64,000 nt of DNA from Cerioporus squamosus (Eukaryota > Basidiomycota > Agaricomycetes > Polyporales > Polyporaceae). Positions 1-11,760 of this stretch are shown in pieces. The notes beneath the pieces were generated by a model. It made no database searches. It was not told the DNA's origin and was given only the letters and a program-made list of their open reading frames with translations. The stretch is taken from positions 124,001-188,000 of the forward strand of contig JABYQS010000061.1 in NCBI GenBank assembly GCA_022592435.1, in the 5' to 3' direction. The position numbers and the translations under genes were made by a program. The stretch's first letter is position 1, and the number at the start of each line of letters is the position of its first letter.

Positions 1-104
1 GCGCTCATCCAGCGTCTTCTGCCTCCATCTTTTCTCACATCTCAGCTTGGTTCGTCTTCCTCGGATTGCACATCCTGGCCACACCAGTCCCGTCGTCTCC
101 CCCC

Positions 105-3100
105 ATGGATCCGTTCTCCACCAGCCTTCAGGTTCCTGACGGCTCGCAACCTGGCCCGTCGCGTCAACACGGCGCGCGGCCTGTGTCGGTGCAGCCCACC
201 TCATCATCCGCCAACTCGCAGTCGGCGAGCCGGAAACGCGCCTCGCACAACGTCGTGACTTCCCAGCCCCAGCAGGAGGAGCAGCCGGGATACCGCGACA
301 TATACTCACATCCGGCTGCCCTCGAGTATGCGGCGGCGCACCCGAGGCGGACAATCCCCAAGTTCGGGCCTTACCTCCTCCTGCAAACGCTGGGCGAAGG
401 GGAGTTCGGCAAGGTCAAGCTCGGGCTGCACATGCAGTGGGGAGAGGAGGTTGCGGTCAAACTGATCAGGCGGGGGAACATCGACTCTAGCGTGCGGATG
501 TCGAAGGTTGAGCGGGAGATTGAGGTGCTACGGGTGCGTACTCTCCTTACCGTGATCCTCACTGGGGCATTCGTGACTGTGCATGCCAGACCCTCAAACA
601 CCCGAACATCGTCCGTCTGTACGACGTGATCGAGACGGACAAGTACATCGGCATCATCCTCGAATACGCGTCCGGTGGCGAGCTGTTTGACCACATTCTC
701 GCCCACCGCTTCCTGCGGGAAAAGGACGCCTGCAAGCTGTTCTCGCAGCTCATCTCCGGCGTGTGGTACATACACCAAAAGAAAATTGTCCACCGGGACC
801 TCAAGCTCGAGAACCTGCTCCTCGATCGGCACCGCAACGTCATCATCACGGACTTTGGCTTCGCAAACCGCTTCGAGCACCGCGCGGACGACCTCATGCA
901 GACCAGCTGCGGCTCGCCGTGCTACGCTGCTCCAGAGCTGGTTATCTCCGACGGTTTGTATGTCGGTTCTGCCGTCGACATCTGGTCGTGCGGGGTCATC
1001 CTGTATGCTATGCTGGCTGGCTACCTCCCCTTCGACGACGACCCTGCCAACCCAGACGGCGACAACATCAACTTGCTGTACAAGTACATCGTCAACACTC
1101 CCCTCTCGTTCCCCGACTACATCTCCGAGGAGGCCCGTGACCTCCTGTCCATCATGCTCGTTCCGGATCCTGCCCGCCGCGCTGACCTCCCCACGATCAT
1201 GGCGCATCGATGGCTCGCTCCATATGCTCATGTCTTCCAGAAGAGCGTCGCTGAGTTAGAGCGCACCGCCATAGAGCAGCACCACCAGAAGAGGCTTGCA
1301 TACCAGAAGCAGATGAAAGCGGCGGCTGCATCTGCGGAAGCGTCCGCTACCAAGATGGCCCGCAGCCAGAGCGCACGCATCGAAGGCTACTCATCCCCTG
1401 CCTCTCCCTCCGGCTCTCGTAGCCATCGCGACCAGAGATACGCTCAGCAGGCACAGCCGGAGTTCTTGTACGAGACTTCCGCTCCTGCGAGCTCCAGCCG
1501 TCGTGGTGTCAACTCTGCCATCGTGCTCCCTTCCACGTCCCCTCTTGGATTGGAGGACGATCCCTTCGCGCCTTCTCCGTCACAGGAAGTGCCTTCAATA
1601 TCCCTCCCGAGCGCGCCAGTCCCTGTTGATGTCGCGAACGGCATACACGAGGACGACCGCATGCAGGTCGATAGCGAGCCTTCCCCCAAACCTGCTGTTC
1701 CGCCGCCTACTGCGTACGCGCCCACCAAGACAACCTCGCCGGAGTCGAAGAGGTCGAGAGTCCCGAACAGGCACACCATCCAGGTGGAGTACGGGGAGTC
1801 AGATTCGAAGCCGGAGCCTCCAAGGGAGCGCTCTCAGACAAACGGGTCTACTACTCGTCCCGAACGTGCCGCCAGGAAGCAGTCACTGGATATCGACCCT
1901 CGCGCGAGCCAGAAGCCTCTACCTGGTACACCGTCGTCGGCACTGCGCCAGCCCTCCCAAACCTCCACCCCCAAGTCCCCTCCTGCAACAGAGGCCGCGC
2001 CTGTGGTGTCTATTGAAGTTACGGGACCGCCAGTGACCCCCGTTACCTCCGCAGAGGAAAAGCTCCCGCAGAACGGCAGTACGGGGTCAGGTGGGTCTGG
2101 GTCGTCGAAGAGCCGACACAGGAAGGGATTATCCATCGACAAGATCGGGATCTCGAAGATGTTCAGCACTGGCAACGGTGCGGAGCCAACGAACGGAAGC
2201 GTCTCGCGCTCGCCTTCGCAGAGCCAGAAGTCTGTCAAGGGTGCATTCCCTTCCTCTCTCAAGGACCTCACACGTCGCCCGTCCAGCGTCCAGGTGCCGA
2301 CCTCGACTGCGGATACCAGCTCCGACGCGTCGCTGCTCAGCCCCGGCGGCACCGTCAACGGCAAGAAGTCCTCGAGGCGGAACACGCTCACCGTCATGGT
2401 TGCGCCCATCCGCAGCTCGATGAAGCCGCGCTCGAAAGCGAAGGGCTTGGAGACGCCGATGAAGGAGAAGCCAGACGTATCAGAGAAGGCCCGCACTCCC
2501 GACGCTGCCCCCGCTGTGCCGCCGAAGGGCGAGATGGTTCCTCCTGCGACTCCTCAGATCCTCCGTTCTGGCGACGAGCCTTCCGGGTACAACACTAACA
2601 CCTGGAAAAGCCAGCGCGTTCCGATCCCTGCCTCCACCGTCAAGGCGAGCAAAGTCATGCAGTGGTTCCGCTCCAAGAGCAAGGGGCGCGGTCCCGCAGA
2701 CATCTCCGACGGCGAGATCGAGAAGTCCGTTATGGTGGAGCGTCCGGCCCCCGCTCCTGCTCCCTCCCGCACTCAGCCCGCTGCTCTCAACACGCAGCTC
2801 GCGGCGCCTGGAGCGGACAAGCTGCACTCGCCTTTGCCTCTCACTGCCACCCCTTCGGATGCATCGTTCGCGCCGAACTCGTTCACCGACCGTGTCCTCA
2901 AGGGCATCGGCGGTGCCAGGGTCAACCTGCGTGTGCACCACGGTGCCGTGGACCAGACGACGATCACGACGGGTTCGCCACCGGAGGTTATGAAGCACGT
3001 CAAGGCCGTTCTGGAGGGCATGGGCATCGATATCGCCATCGAGCATGACTACAAGTACAGGTGCATTCGACCGAAGAGGAAGCGCACGGGGTTGGGGCTG

Positions 3101-3673
3101 CGCGATGGCTCGGGAAGCCTCGCTGCGTTCACCATCGTCGGTTCTGCGGCGTCGAACGGCGTACGTGTTCCTTTGCTTCTGGCCATCGTGATCTACTGAC
3201 TTTGATCTGCACAGGTCGACAAGCGTGGCTTGCCTGTCCCTTCGCAGTCGACTTCGTCGTTCGGATCGTCGACCGGAGGCATGCTGAGAGGATTGCTCAT
3301 GCGTCGACAGTCATCACAGGTGTCTACCGGCACCCTGCACCAGGTATCGCCCTCCGCAGAGTCGGACGCGGGCTCGGATGCGGTGCTCGCTGCCGCTGTG
3401 CCCGGCGCTAGCTCTGAAGCCGCTTCACCCATCGGCCTCGACACTATCTATGGCGACACCCAGCAAGATGCTGGTGACGAGGTCCGGTTCTCGGTGGAGT
3501 TGACGCGTCTAGACCGCCTGGACGACACGTACAGTCTGGATATCCGTAGGTTGAAGGGCAACCTGCGGAGCTACAAGTTCCTGTACGACACCCTTAGACA
3601 GTGAGTGTTTCCGAGTTATCCCCATGATGTCGCTGACATGTGTCGTTGCAGACGCGCCGACCTCCAGCGGTGA
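105..3673 (+). CDS. Kin4-type Ser/Thr protein kinase with C-terminal KA1 domain
   Basis: Four exons (105-533, 590-3160, 3215-3600, 3652-3673) encode about 1135 aa. The start is the ATG at 105; the frame upstream has no better ATG. After a Ser/Pro-rich leader, the kinase domain lies near residues 90-355: glycine loop GEGEFGKV, VAVK lysine, catalytic loop VHRDLKLEN, DFG in ITDFGF, APE in YAAPEL, and DIWSCGVIL. The first intron splits the domain between EIEVLR and TLKHPNIVRLYD. A long disordered, Ser/Pro-rich linker follows. The C-terminus is a KA1-like module beginning near FTDRVLKGIG and ending DEVRFSVELTRL...LKGNLRSYKFLYDTLRQ, spliced to RADLQR. The layout matches fungal CAMKL/Kin4-type kinases, where KA1 binds acidic phospholipids and places the kinase at the cortex; the exact subfamily is inferred. 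The KA1 end is duplicated about 17 kb away inside a P450 gene. Confidence 0.93.
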
Positions 3674-4475
3674 GCGCACAACTGCTGCTCGCGGTTGTAT
3701 ATGACATACGGCTATCTCCCAACCCTGCATATACCTACATTGGCTCCGGTACGGCATGACTCTCACGTCCCGTAACCCCCATACATACAATGTGTCAATA
3801 CTTCCGCTCCTGCACCACTCTCGTGTCGCTCTACTCGTATGACCCCAATCCTTAATACGACCCACCGCGTGCTCGATTCCATACTTCTGACTTTTTCTCT
3901 CTCACCTCCCTTCATCTCCGCTCCCCGATCCCCACCTCCCACCTCCCATCCCCCGTATCTCCCTCTTTTCCCCATTCTCTGTGTTTCGTCCTAATCTCAT
4001 TGTACATTCCTCCGCTCATCAGGTAAACTCTATAGGTCTCGTTGTTGGTGTTTTCTTTGCGACTGCTTCCCCCCCTCCCGGTTCTGGTCCCCCACGCTCC
4101 CGCACGGATGCCGCTCGCTCGTCAACCCCTGTTTCTGTTTCTGTTTCTAGTTCGAGCCTCGTTTCGCTTCGCACCGTTATATGATATATCCCCCTCGTTC
4201 TCTGCCTCGGTGGATCCAGCACGTACGCTCCATGTCACGACTACCGCATCGTCTCCTTCTGCATACGCACATAATCCGCAAAATATACCACGCTCTTGTT
4301 CTCCCCTGTATGGTGTTGTGGCGGACGGATGGCGGAAGCTGTGGCTTTCTGGTTCGCAAAGGAAGACGATGTCAGCCCAACTGACTGCATAAGGGGTAAC
4401 TGAATCAATTCCAGGTGTATAGTACAGTATCCAAGAGAGTGAGATGGTCCTAATGTACAAGATAGTCAGGCATCA
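3674..4475. other. convergent intergenic region
   Basis: This is the shared 3' flank of the kinase (+) and the LysM gene (-). It is pyrimidine-rich with a short run of repeated tttctg units near 4128-4150. I see no protein-like reading frame. The first ~70 bases after the kinase stop resemble the DNA after the KA1 copy at 20.85-20.92 kb (shared tgacatacggctatctccca). Confidence 0.6.
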
Positions 4476-5258
4476 TCAGGCCTTCCGGGGAAGACAGATT
4501 GCTTGACCAGGACGGAGCGACTCGCAACGCAGGTCGCTGTTGAAGGTGAGGATGTCGTCGACGGAACACCCGCGAGCCTGGGCGAGGTCCCAGCATGTGT
4601 CCCCGCGGGAGACATGGTAGACCTCGCTGGAGCCTGGGCACAGAACGGCCTCGGGAGGCCTGGACGGGGTGGAGGAGTGCACGAGACGGAAGACGAGCAG
4701 GAGGAAGACGGCGATCATGAGGAAGAAGGGCAGGATCATACGGTACGCGCTGTCGCTGCGGCCTGTCTGCCGTACATTGCCGTTCTGGAGGGATGCACAG
4801 TCGTAAGGGTGGCGTCCTGGAGATGAGACTGGGACGTACCGCGTCGACAGGGAGAGGCCTGTATCCGTCCGCGCGACCACCAATTTCGGCCTCCTCGTCA
4901 GAGGGTTCCTCTTGTGCGCGGTCGCTGCCGGTGGGGATGGGGGCATGCGAGACTAATAGGGACGCAGGGGCTGAGCAGCGCCGTTCCTCCCGAGGTCCCT
5001 CCTCAGAACCAGGATTCACAAAGACGCACCTCGTTTCAGTTCGCCGTATTGAGCACCCTCGGCACCTTCCCAGAGGCTGCCGCCGCCGTCGCGATAGTAG
5101 TATTTACCAGTGTCGGAGTCATATCCGACCCGCTTCATGCCCTCAGGCAGGCGGTACGAATCCTGTCCGGACCAAGTGTCAGTTCGTGCGCATATGGACA
5201 TCCCGCCAGCCCGTACGATGGTCCTACTTACCTCGTCATATTGAGTCCAGCGACCCAT
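4476..5258 (-). CDS. LysM-domain single-pass membrane protein
   Basis: Four exons on the minus strand (5258-5232, 5162-5030, 4970-4840, 4766-4476) give 193 aa. The start MGRWTQYDE is followed by an intron, then DSYRLPEGMKRVGYD, an N-terminal block I recognise from a basidiomycete CBM50/LysM family. An acidic linker (EEPSDEEAEIG) leads to one transmembrane helix at about residues 108-127 (ILPFFLMIAVFLLLVFRL). One LysM follows at about 147-190 (YHVSRGDTCWDLAQARG ... LRPGQA). There is no cleavable signal peptide, so the protein is probably a type II membrane protein with LysM in the lumen or outside the cell. LysM modules bind GlcNAc polymers such as chitin; ligand and role here are inferred. 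It is transcribed away from the PH-CNH gene. Confidence 0.88.
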
Positions 5259-5696
5259 ACCGAGGAGAGTAGATGGGAGTTAGTAGTTACGGAGCAGGCG
5301 CGAGACACAGCCGAGGCGCGCCTTGCACACGGCGTGACGCCTGCAGGTTGTCTCGAGACAGCATCTCCGCCCTCGATGGTGACTTCATCCGCTCCTGTTC
5401 AGTGTTCGAGGCTGTGTGCAGCGCTCTACAGACATCCGCAGCGACTGGCAGTTCTTCGCATTCTAGCCGTCGCCGTCGACAGCGCCAGGCTGCGTATGAT
5501 GACCTGAGTGAGCCCGGAGTCGAAACGAACTTGGACAACGACGAGGTTGCAACCGGTTTCAAGGACTCCGCGGAGGAGCGCATCCATCAACTCGGAGCTC
5601 GGGTGTCATGTCCGAACGGCAGAGCAGGCACGCAGGTATGACCAGTCGCTTCTGATTCGTACTGATGCGGGGAGGAGATGAACATTGTCCCTGCAG
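5259..5696. other. divergent promoter zone / possible DH remnant
   Basis: This stretch separates the LysM start from the first secure PH-CNH exon. Several plus-strand frames are open (5273-5641 and up to 5507), but none reads as a DH domain. One segment around 5415-5505 (ALYRHPQRL ...) weakly resembles the RHP-containing helix near the end of Rho-GEF DH domains, then meets a stop. I treat it as unresolved. Confidence 0.3.
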
Positions 5697-8025
5697 AACA
5701 TCCCGATCGACATGCTCAGGTGCAGTGGTATGGGGAAAGGCTTGTATTCGAGGCAGTCCATGTTGTGGTGAGTGCGAGTGTCCTCGGACGCTGCTTGGGG
5801 CTGAGTGGAAAGACTATTGGAACAGGATCTTGACTTGGCGAACCCAACGCGACAAGTCCTCCATGCTGGGCCCCTGTTACGGCAGAACGACCCGCTAAAG
5901 AGAAGCTGGAAGGAACTATGGGTTATCTTGTTCGACAACTATCGTACGTCCCCTGTTCTTGTGGCCAGTACATGTATGTAACGGGTATGTATCAGTGGTA
6001 ATGACGAAACCGAAGGGGAAGGGCAACGATATCAGATATGTCGTATGGAAGCCTGTGAGTATATCCTTGAGCCGTCCACGGGCTGCGTTGCTCAGTTCAG
6101 TAACTCCTCCCAAAGCCAGTCCGCCTCGAGTTTCTCCAGCTCTCAAGCAACACCATCCGCCCCGTACAACGCAGTAACACCTTCTCCCGGATGATGCGCA
6201 GCGGACGCGACTCCACCGACGGATTGTCCTCTCTCGAGCACATCCTTGACTCTATCACCCCGAACAGCAGCAGCGGTAGCAGCGCCAACGGTGCGAACTA
6301 CTACCCGCTTTCCTTCTACTGTCATGGGAAACACGGCGGGTCGTACACCCTGTACGCGAGCACGCTGGACGAACGTAACGATTGGAGGCGCAGATTCCGC
6401 GAAGCGATTGCGGCGAGGAAGGCCACTCAGGCAGAAGAAGGGGTGTTTAGGGTTGAGACGATCACCTCGGAGATTGCGTCGACCCAGGACGCTCCCGCCC
6501 ATCAGCCAGGGCTCGTCACAGGCCGAATATCGTGCACCTTGCCATTTAGTACGTTGTGATTGGGAGTGTACTTCTTCCATAACGCTGACACTGCGAGCTA
6601 GCAAGCAGAGACGGGCGGAATTTGGTTGCAATTGGGAGTGAAGACGGGGTGTGGATCGGACTGCCTGACCAACCGGAATGTGGGCTATGTCCATTGTCAC
6701 ATAAGCGTGGTCTGACGAGTGTAACTACAGCGATTCAGCGCGTGATCTCCTTGAAGTTTGTCCACCAGATTGCCTTTTTGGAGGAGCACGGGTTCTTCGT
6801 ACTGTTGGCTGACAAGGTGACTGCCCCAGTCCTCTGCTGCTCGCCTCCTTGTGCTGATGTCTGCCTTTCGCTAGATTTTGTATGCGATACATATCGAGAG
6901 TATCGTGCATACCCAGGGAGAAGATGCGGGCAACCCTGCATATGGCTTGCGAAAGCTCAGCGGTCAAGAGAGGCATGTCCACTTCTTCAGCGTAGGTCGT
7001 CAAGCTGGCCGCACCCTCGTCGTATGGAAGCACAAGAAAGGTGTAAGCAACGCTACGCATATACCCACCTTAGCTTGACATTACTGAGTGGCTATATGCA
7101 GCTCGACAGCGTGTTCCGTGTATTGGAAGTACAGCCGCCTTCGGCAGGGCTCGACAGGTTCAAAGTGTACAAGGCAGGTGCCACGCTCGATGCTCCCGAT
7201 GCGCGTCGCGCTAAGTGTTTTATTGTTCGGGAACAGGACTTCTTCGTACCGTCAGACTCGCACGACCTCCTGTTCCTTAAGACCAAAGTGTGCATTCTTT
7301 GTCCCCGAGGTTTCGAGATCATGGACCTGTCCGAGTACGTCTCCGGCATTCGTCCAAGAGTGCGCCAATTCTGAGGTCGCTCCGCGTAGCTTCTCTAGCG
7401 CCACTATCCCCGAAGACGAAGACCTGCGGAGACTAGGCAAGCGACCTCTGACAGCCAAGCCACTTGCCATGTTCCGCATCCGAGAAGACGAGTTCCTCCT
7501 CTGCTACGACGGTCAGTTCCCTCCACCCTCCGTTGCGTCCGCTCACTAACTCAGATCATATCCCTCGCAGAGTATGGTCTCTACGTCGACAAGCGCGGCG
7601 CCCCATCCCGTTCTCCACCCATCATCGAATGGGAAGGCACCGCATCCCACGCAGCCTGGCATCCGCCCTACGTCGTCCTCTTCACCCCCGCCTTCATCGA
7701 AGTCCGCCACGTCGAATCCGGTCGCCTCGCGCAGGTCATCAACGGGCTCGACGTGCGCTGTCTCTGGGACGGCCGCGGGGTCCTCTGCCCCGAAGAGTTC
7801 GACGACCCGCGCACCCCGCGCATACATGCCGTGCTCGACGACTCGGAGATGTCCTCTGCATACTCGGTTGGGGCGCACTCCCGCGGTTGGTCACGCAGCG
7901 GCAGCCCGCCGAAGCGCCAGCATGTGGTCGTGCTGGCCCCGACGGAGCGCCTCGTTGTGCCTGGGACGCGCTACTCGCCGTCGCTGCTCAGCGTTGCGGA
8001 CACTTTGCCTCCGTACGTTCCGTGA
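5697..8025 (+). CDS. PH-CNH protein of the Rho1-GEF (Rom2-like) family, N-terminus unresolved
   Basis: Exons recognised with confidence: 5697-5767, 5826-5943, 5996-6054, 6116-6548, 6602-6679, 6731-6816, 6875-7042, 7102-7334, 7390-7511 and 7571-8025. The product starts in the DH-PH junction (VQWYGERLVFEAVHVV, then LDLANPTRQVLHAGPLLRQ). It continues through a PH domain (WKELWVILFDNYLVMTKPKG ... GGSYTLYAS ... DWRRRF) into a full CNH domain (DGRNLVAIGSEDGVWIGL ... HVHFFSVG ... LDSVFRVLE ... GFEIMDLSDF ... EFLLCYDEYGLYVD). Order and sequence match fungal DH-PH-CNH exchange factors that activate Rho1 for cell-wall integrity. No convincing DH domain is found upstream: the divergent LysM gene starts at 5258, leaving only ~430 bp. 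The frame may extend upstream to about 5666, but I could not fix a start codon. It is either a DH-less derivative or a 5'-degenerate gene. Confidence 0.8.
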
Positions 8026-8584
8026 TTATCTCGCCAGCAGCGCATCCGTAAGACTTGATCTTGTATAAACTGTAACTTATTACCGTGCTACGTCCTACAT
8101 AGATATGCGATTTCTTTTGCTTTGCTATCACGCTGATCATAATTATCAGCTCGTCGAGTGGACATTTGTAGTTTGTTGGTTCGCCCTGCACTATCTCCAC
8201 GTATCGGGCCCGGTCCATAGGTCTACGTCCATGCTCTCACGTTCTGCAGTCTTTGTCAAGTGATGCCCCTGACTGCAGCGAAGGTTGGTCTTGTCTTGTC
8301 TGAGCTCGCAATGGCGTACTCACTTGCTTCCCTCAGCTTGCATCTGCCCGCCATAGACCGTGCCGTGTCGGAGTCCCGGGGGTGAGGATGTTAAGCAGAC
8401 TGGATGGACCCTTCGCGATGTGGTGATACATGCACTTTTACAAAGCAGGTGACATTGGCATAAGCTGGTAAGCACGCTAGGCATGTTGCAATGCACATAT
8501 AACTTCTACACCAAACTAACAGGAGAATTCCAGGTAGGAGCTCCTCATGCGACACATCAAGGACGCACACCAGCCCCGCATCCT
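8026..8584. other. convergent intergenic region
   Basis: This region lies between the 3' ends of the PH-CNH gene (+) and the first NmrA-like gene (-). It is AT-richer than its surroundings around 8060-8150, as expected for 3' UTRs. I see no gene or repeat. Confidence 0.5.
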
Positions 8585-9770
8585 CTACTCGCGCATGTAT
8601 TCCACTCCAGGCTCCGGAAGACTGTAGAATTCCTTCGCAAATTCCTCGAGCGACTGCGCGGGGATGTCGGGATAGAGCTCGCGCGCGTCCAAGTACCCGA
8701 GACGCTTCGCGTTCTCGAGCGTGTTCTCCTGGAGGAAGTGGATGCTCTTCATGTACTGGCCCCAGATCAATGGGATGCTCGACATGTAGTCCGTCGGGTT
8801 CTGTGCATACAGCACTCGGCCGTGGGCGATCTGCTTGTCGATGTCTTCCTCGGATACCTGTGGACAACGCAACAAGTCAGCAACCTTCTCGTCAATTTCT
8901 CGACACAACAGTCAGATACGCACCTGGATGCGCTTGGCTCTGAGCGCATCTCCATCCCCCGAGACACGCGCACCGATCTCGTGTGCGTCCCTCTGCTTCA
9001 CAACGTCCTCCCAGATGATGACATACTTGTTCAGCGTGCGCGGGTCAGCGATGATCCTCGCGACCCACGTGCCGATGTGGTGCAAGTTGGTGAGCAAGTT
9101 CTTGCTCTCGCCCGTGCCGTGGATGGCCCACGTCATACTAGCCTTGACTTCCGGCGGGACGGCGCTGCGCAGGGGGAGCGGGAGGTAGAATTGCATCCAC
9201 CAGCCGACGTCAATGATCGTGTACCCGACGCCGAGCTGCTTGAGGTACTCGCGGATGTCGAATTTCTGCGCGAGGAACGACTCGTGGTGAGTGCTGCGCC
9301 GTCAGGTGAGACAGGGAGATGTTGAACGACTCACGCCGTCAGAGAGGAGCCGGACACCCTTCTCCCCTGGGGTGGCCCAGTCGCATGGGATGACGCGCTC
9401 GACGCCGACTTCCTTCGCCGCGCGGAAGATCTCCCGCTGCTGGCCGACGACCCGCGAATTCACGGCGCTGATGAGCACGGCGACGCCTTGGAGGTGTTCC
9501 CTCAGCTTCTCGTAGTCGTCAGTCAAGGTCCCCACGCGGATTTCGACCCCGGAAGCCTTCAGCTTGTCGGTGATGGGCTTCGTCACGGTCTGCGGACGGA
9601 TGAGCGCTGCAACGCGCTGGTTATAATCCAATCTACGGTCAGATGCTGTGCAAGGGAGGGCAAAGCTGTGCACGTACGAAGTTGCCAGACTTGACGAGTC
9701 CGTCGACGATGCTACGGCCGGTGTGGCCGGTCGCGCCGAGGACGAGGACGAGGGGTTTGTCGCTGGCCAT
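8585..9770 (-). CDS. NmrA-like / isoflavone-reductase-like NAD(P)-binding protein, copy 1
   Basis: Four exons on the minus strand (9770-9678, 9616-9335, 9265-8924, 8857-8585) give 329 aa. The N-terminus has the dinucleotide-binding motif VLVLGATGHTGRSIVDGL (GxTGxTG). Family blocks follow: VLISAVNSR, RVIPCDWATPG, GYTIIDVGWWMQ, NLLTNLHHIGTWVARII and a C-terminal ENAKRLGYLDARELYPDIP. These fit the atypical short-chain dehydrogenase NmrA/isoflavone-reductase group. Members reduce phenylpropanoid-like or other small molecules, or sense NAD(P); the substrate here is unknown. The exon pattern (93, 282, ~342, 273 nt) is repeated in two paralogues in this window. Confidence 0.9.
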
Positions 9771-9822
9771 ATTGTGTGCAAAACTTGGGATCTCTGTATG
9801 CTCTAGTGAGTTCGTTCAGCTC

Positions 9823-9829
9823 CTTTATA
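9823..9829 (-). promoter_or_regulatory. TATA-like box of NmrA-like copy 1
   Basis: On the minus strand this reads tataaag, 53-59 bases upstream of the start codon. Both paralogues carry a TATA element at the same distance, so the core promoter seems to have been duplicated with the gene. Confidence 0.5.
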
Positions 9830-10538
9830 CTGCACAGACGAGGGCTTCCGACTTTCACGGAAAACAGCACCAGTATCGAACCGGCCTCGTTTCGCACCCC
9901 ACTGCACCCTGAAAATGCGCACAACTCCCGGATGTCGGACTCGCTCGGAGTTAAGATGCATGCGGGGGATTTGTAAGTGTGTTTCTGGCCCTGGTACCCA
10001 TCTTGCGTCCTACGAAGGTGCTGGTAGTCCCCATCGTGGGCAGTCCGAAAAGTTCGGGTTGACAAGATCAAGGCCAGTGGGCTCGTCTACTGGTCGATGG
10101 CGATGATAGTCCGGGCCCCGATGCCGAGAAATATGACAAACACGCCCGATTTGCGCGGTCGAATGGATAGGACCAGTGCCAGGCTCGACGTCGACGCGAG
10201 CTACTATTACGAATGCAGATGACAATCGCGGTTCCGTGAGGTTCGCACTCGACGACTGGGCAAGCAGAATACGGGAAAGTAATATATGCCGTGAGGGTGA
10301 TCCAGCAGTAGTCGTGACTCGTCGCAATATCAGACCCTCCCATCCTGCTGTATGTCTGGGGTCAAGGGCCGCTAATACCTCAAGTTGCTTCCATTGCTAG
10401 TGTATCATATCTCCAAGCCAGCTCTATGCATACTAAACATCTTCGGGAGATCGTTCATACTACTCGTTATACTACGTCGTACATCTGCGAATACAAGATC
10501 CCTCCAGATATCAGACCTCCAGCAAATGCACCCTATAC
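9830..10538. other. intergenic region between NmrA-like copies 1 and 2
   Basis: Upstream region of copy 1 and 3' flank of copy 2. I see no further gene, RNA or repeat that I can support. Confidence 0.4.
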
Positions 10539-11700
10539 CTAGTGACGAGTAAGATACTCCCCCGGATTCGGCAGGCTGTAAAACTCCTGTGCGTAATCCT
10601 CCAGGAACTGCGCAGGGATGTCGGGGTAGAGCTCGCGCACGTCCAGGTATCCCAGGCGCTTCGCGTTCTCGAGCGTGTTCTCCTGGAGGAAGTGCATGCT
10701 GAGCGCGTACTGGCCCCCATCGCGCTTGAAGAGCGATGGCAGGTCGGTCGGGTCCTTCGCCAACCCAGCGCTGCCCTCGACGATCCGCTGCTGAAGGTCT
10801 TGTTCAGATAGCTATGGGACGCGGCAAGTCAGCGTCCATCGTCCGCCCGAGGACGAGACACTCACGTAGATGCGCTTCTCTCGGAGGGCGTCCCGTCGCC
10901 CGACACGCGTGCCCCGATCTCGTGCGCATCCTGCTGCGTACGCTGGTCCTCCCAGACGATGACGGCCTTGTTGAGCGTGCGCGGGTCGACGACGATCCGC
11001 GCGACGTAAGTGCCGATGTGGTGCAGGTTGGTGAGCAGATTCCTGGCTTCGCCCGTGCCGTAGATCGACCAGGACATCTCCTTGAGCTGCTGCGGGGCGT
11101 TGCTGCGCAGGGAGTACGGGAGGAAGAGCTGCATCCACCAGCCGACGTCGATGATCGTGTACCCGACACCGAGCTCCTTAAGGTATTCGCGGATATCGAA
11201 TTTCTGCCGTATGGACGACCTCCGGGTGAGTACTGCAGTCTGAACTTCGCATGTTGATCAACGTACCAGGTCGCTGAGCGTGCGGACACCTCTCTTCCCT
11301 GGGGTACCCCAGTCGCACGGGATGACGCGCTGGACGCCGACCTCCTTCGCCGCGCGGAAGACCTCCCGCTGCTCGCTCAGGGCCCGGACGTCGATGGCGC
11401 TGATGAGGATGTCGACGCCGTGCAGGAGCTGCTTCAGCTTCTCGTAGTCGTCAGTCAAGGTACCCGACGCGGATCTCGACACCAGAAGCCTTTAACTTCT
11501 CGGTGGCGGGCTTCGTCACGGAGGTCGGGCGGACAGCGACTACAACCCGCTGCAGACACAAGTCTACGTTCAGATGCTGTGCGGAACAGTGAAAGCTGTG
11601 CACGTACGAAGTTCCCGGATTTGAGGAGCCCATCGACGATGCTTTGGCCGGTGAAGCCGGTTCCGCCGAGGACGAGTGCGATAGGTTTGTTGGTGGTCAT
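10539..11700 (-). pseudogene. NmrA-like copy 2 with two frameshifts
   Basis: The exon plan matches copies 1 and 3: 11700-11608, 11549-11267, 11203-10866, 10811-10539. The N-terminus (LVLGGTGFTGQSIVDGLL-like) and all later blocks are clear. Two single-base differences break the frame. Near 11459-11464 one extra base follows VEIRVG, so the frame stops before TDDYEKL. Near 10891 one base is missing after RVSGDG, so ALREKRIY is read in another frame. Splice sites, TATA box and the distal exon (ENAKRLGYLDVRELYPDIP) are intact. Either the gene is a young pseudogene or the assembly carries two indels. If both breaks are errors the product would be ~328 aa. Confidence 0.8.
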
Positions 11701-11754
11701 ATCGTGTGCAGAGGTTGGTCAAGTGCAGAATCCCCAGAGTTCGCTTCAAGTCAT

Positions 11755-11760
11755 TATATA
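11755..11760 (-). promoter_or_regulatory. TATA-like box of NmrA-like copy 2
   Basis: The site reads tatata on either strand, 55-60 bases upstream of the start codon, as in the two paralogues. Confidence 0.45.

Noticed and set aside
5273..5641. 122-codon frame upstream of the PH-CNH exons as a DH domain
   Set aside because: No DH helices are recognisable in this frame, and its junction to the next exon is out of phase with the PH frame.
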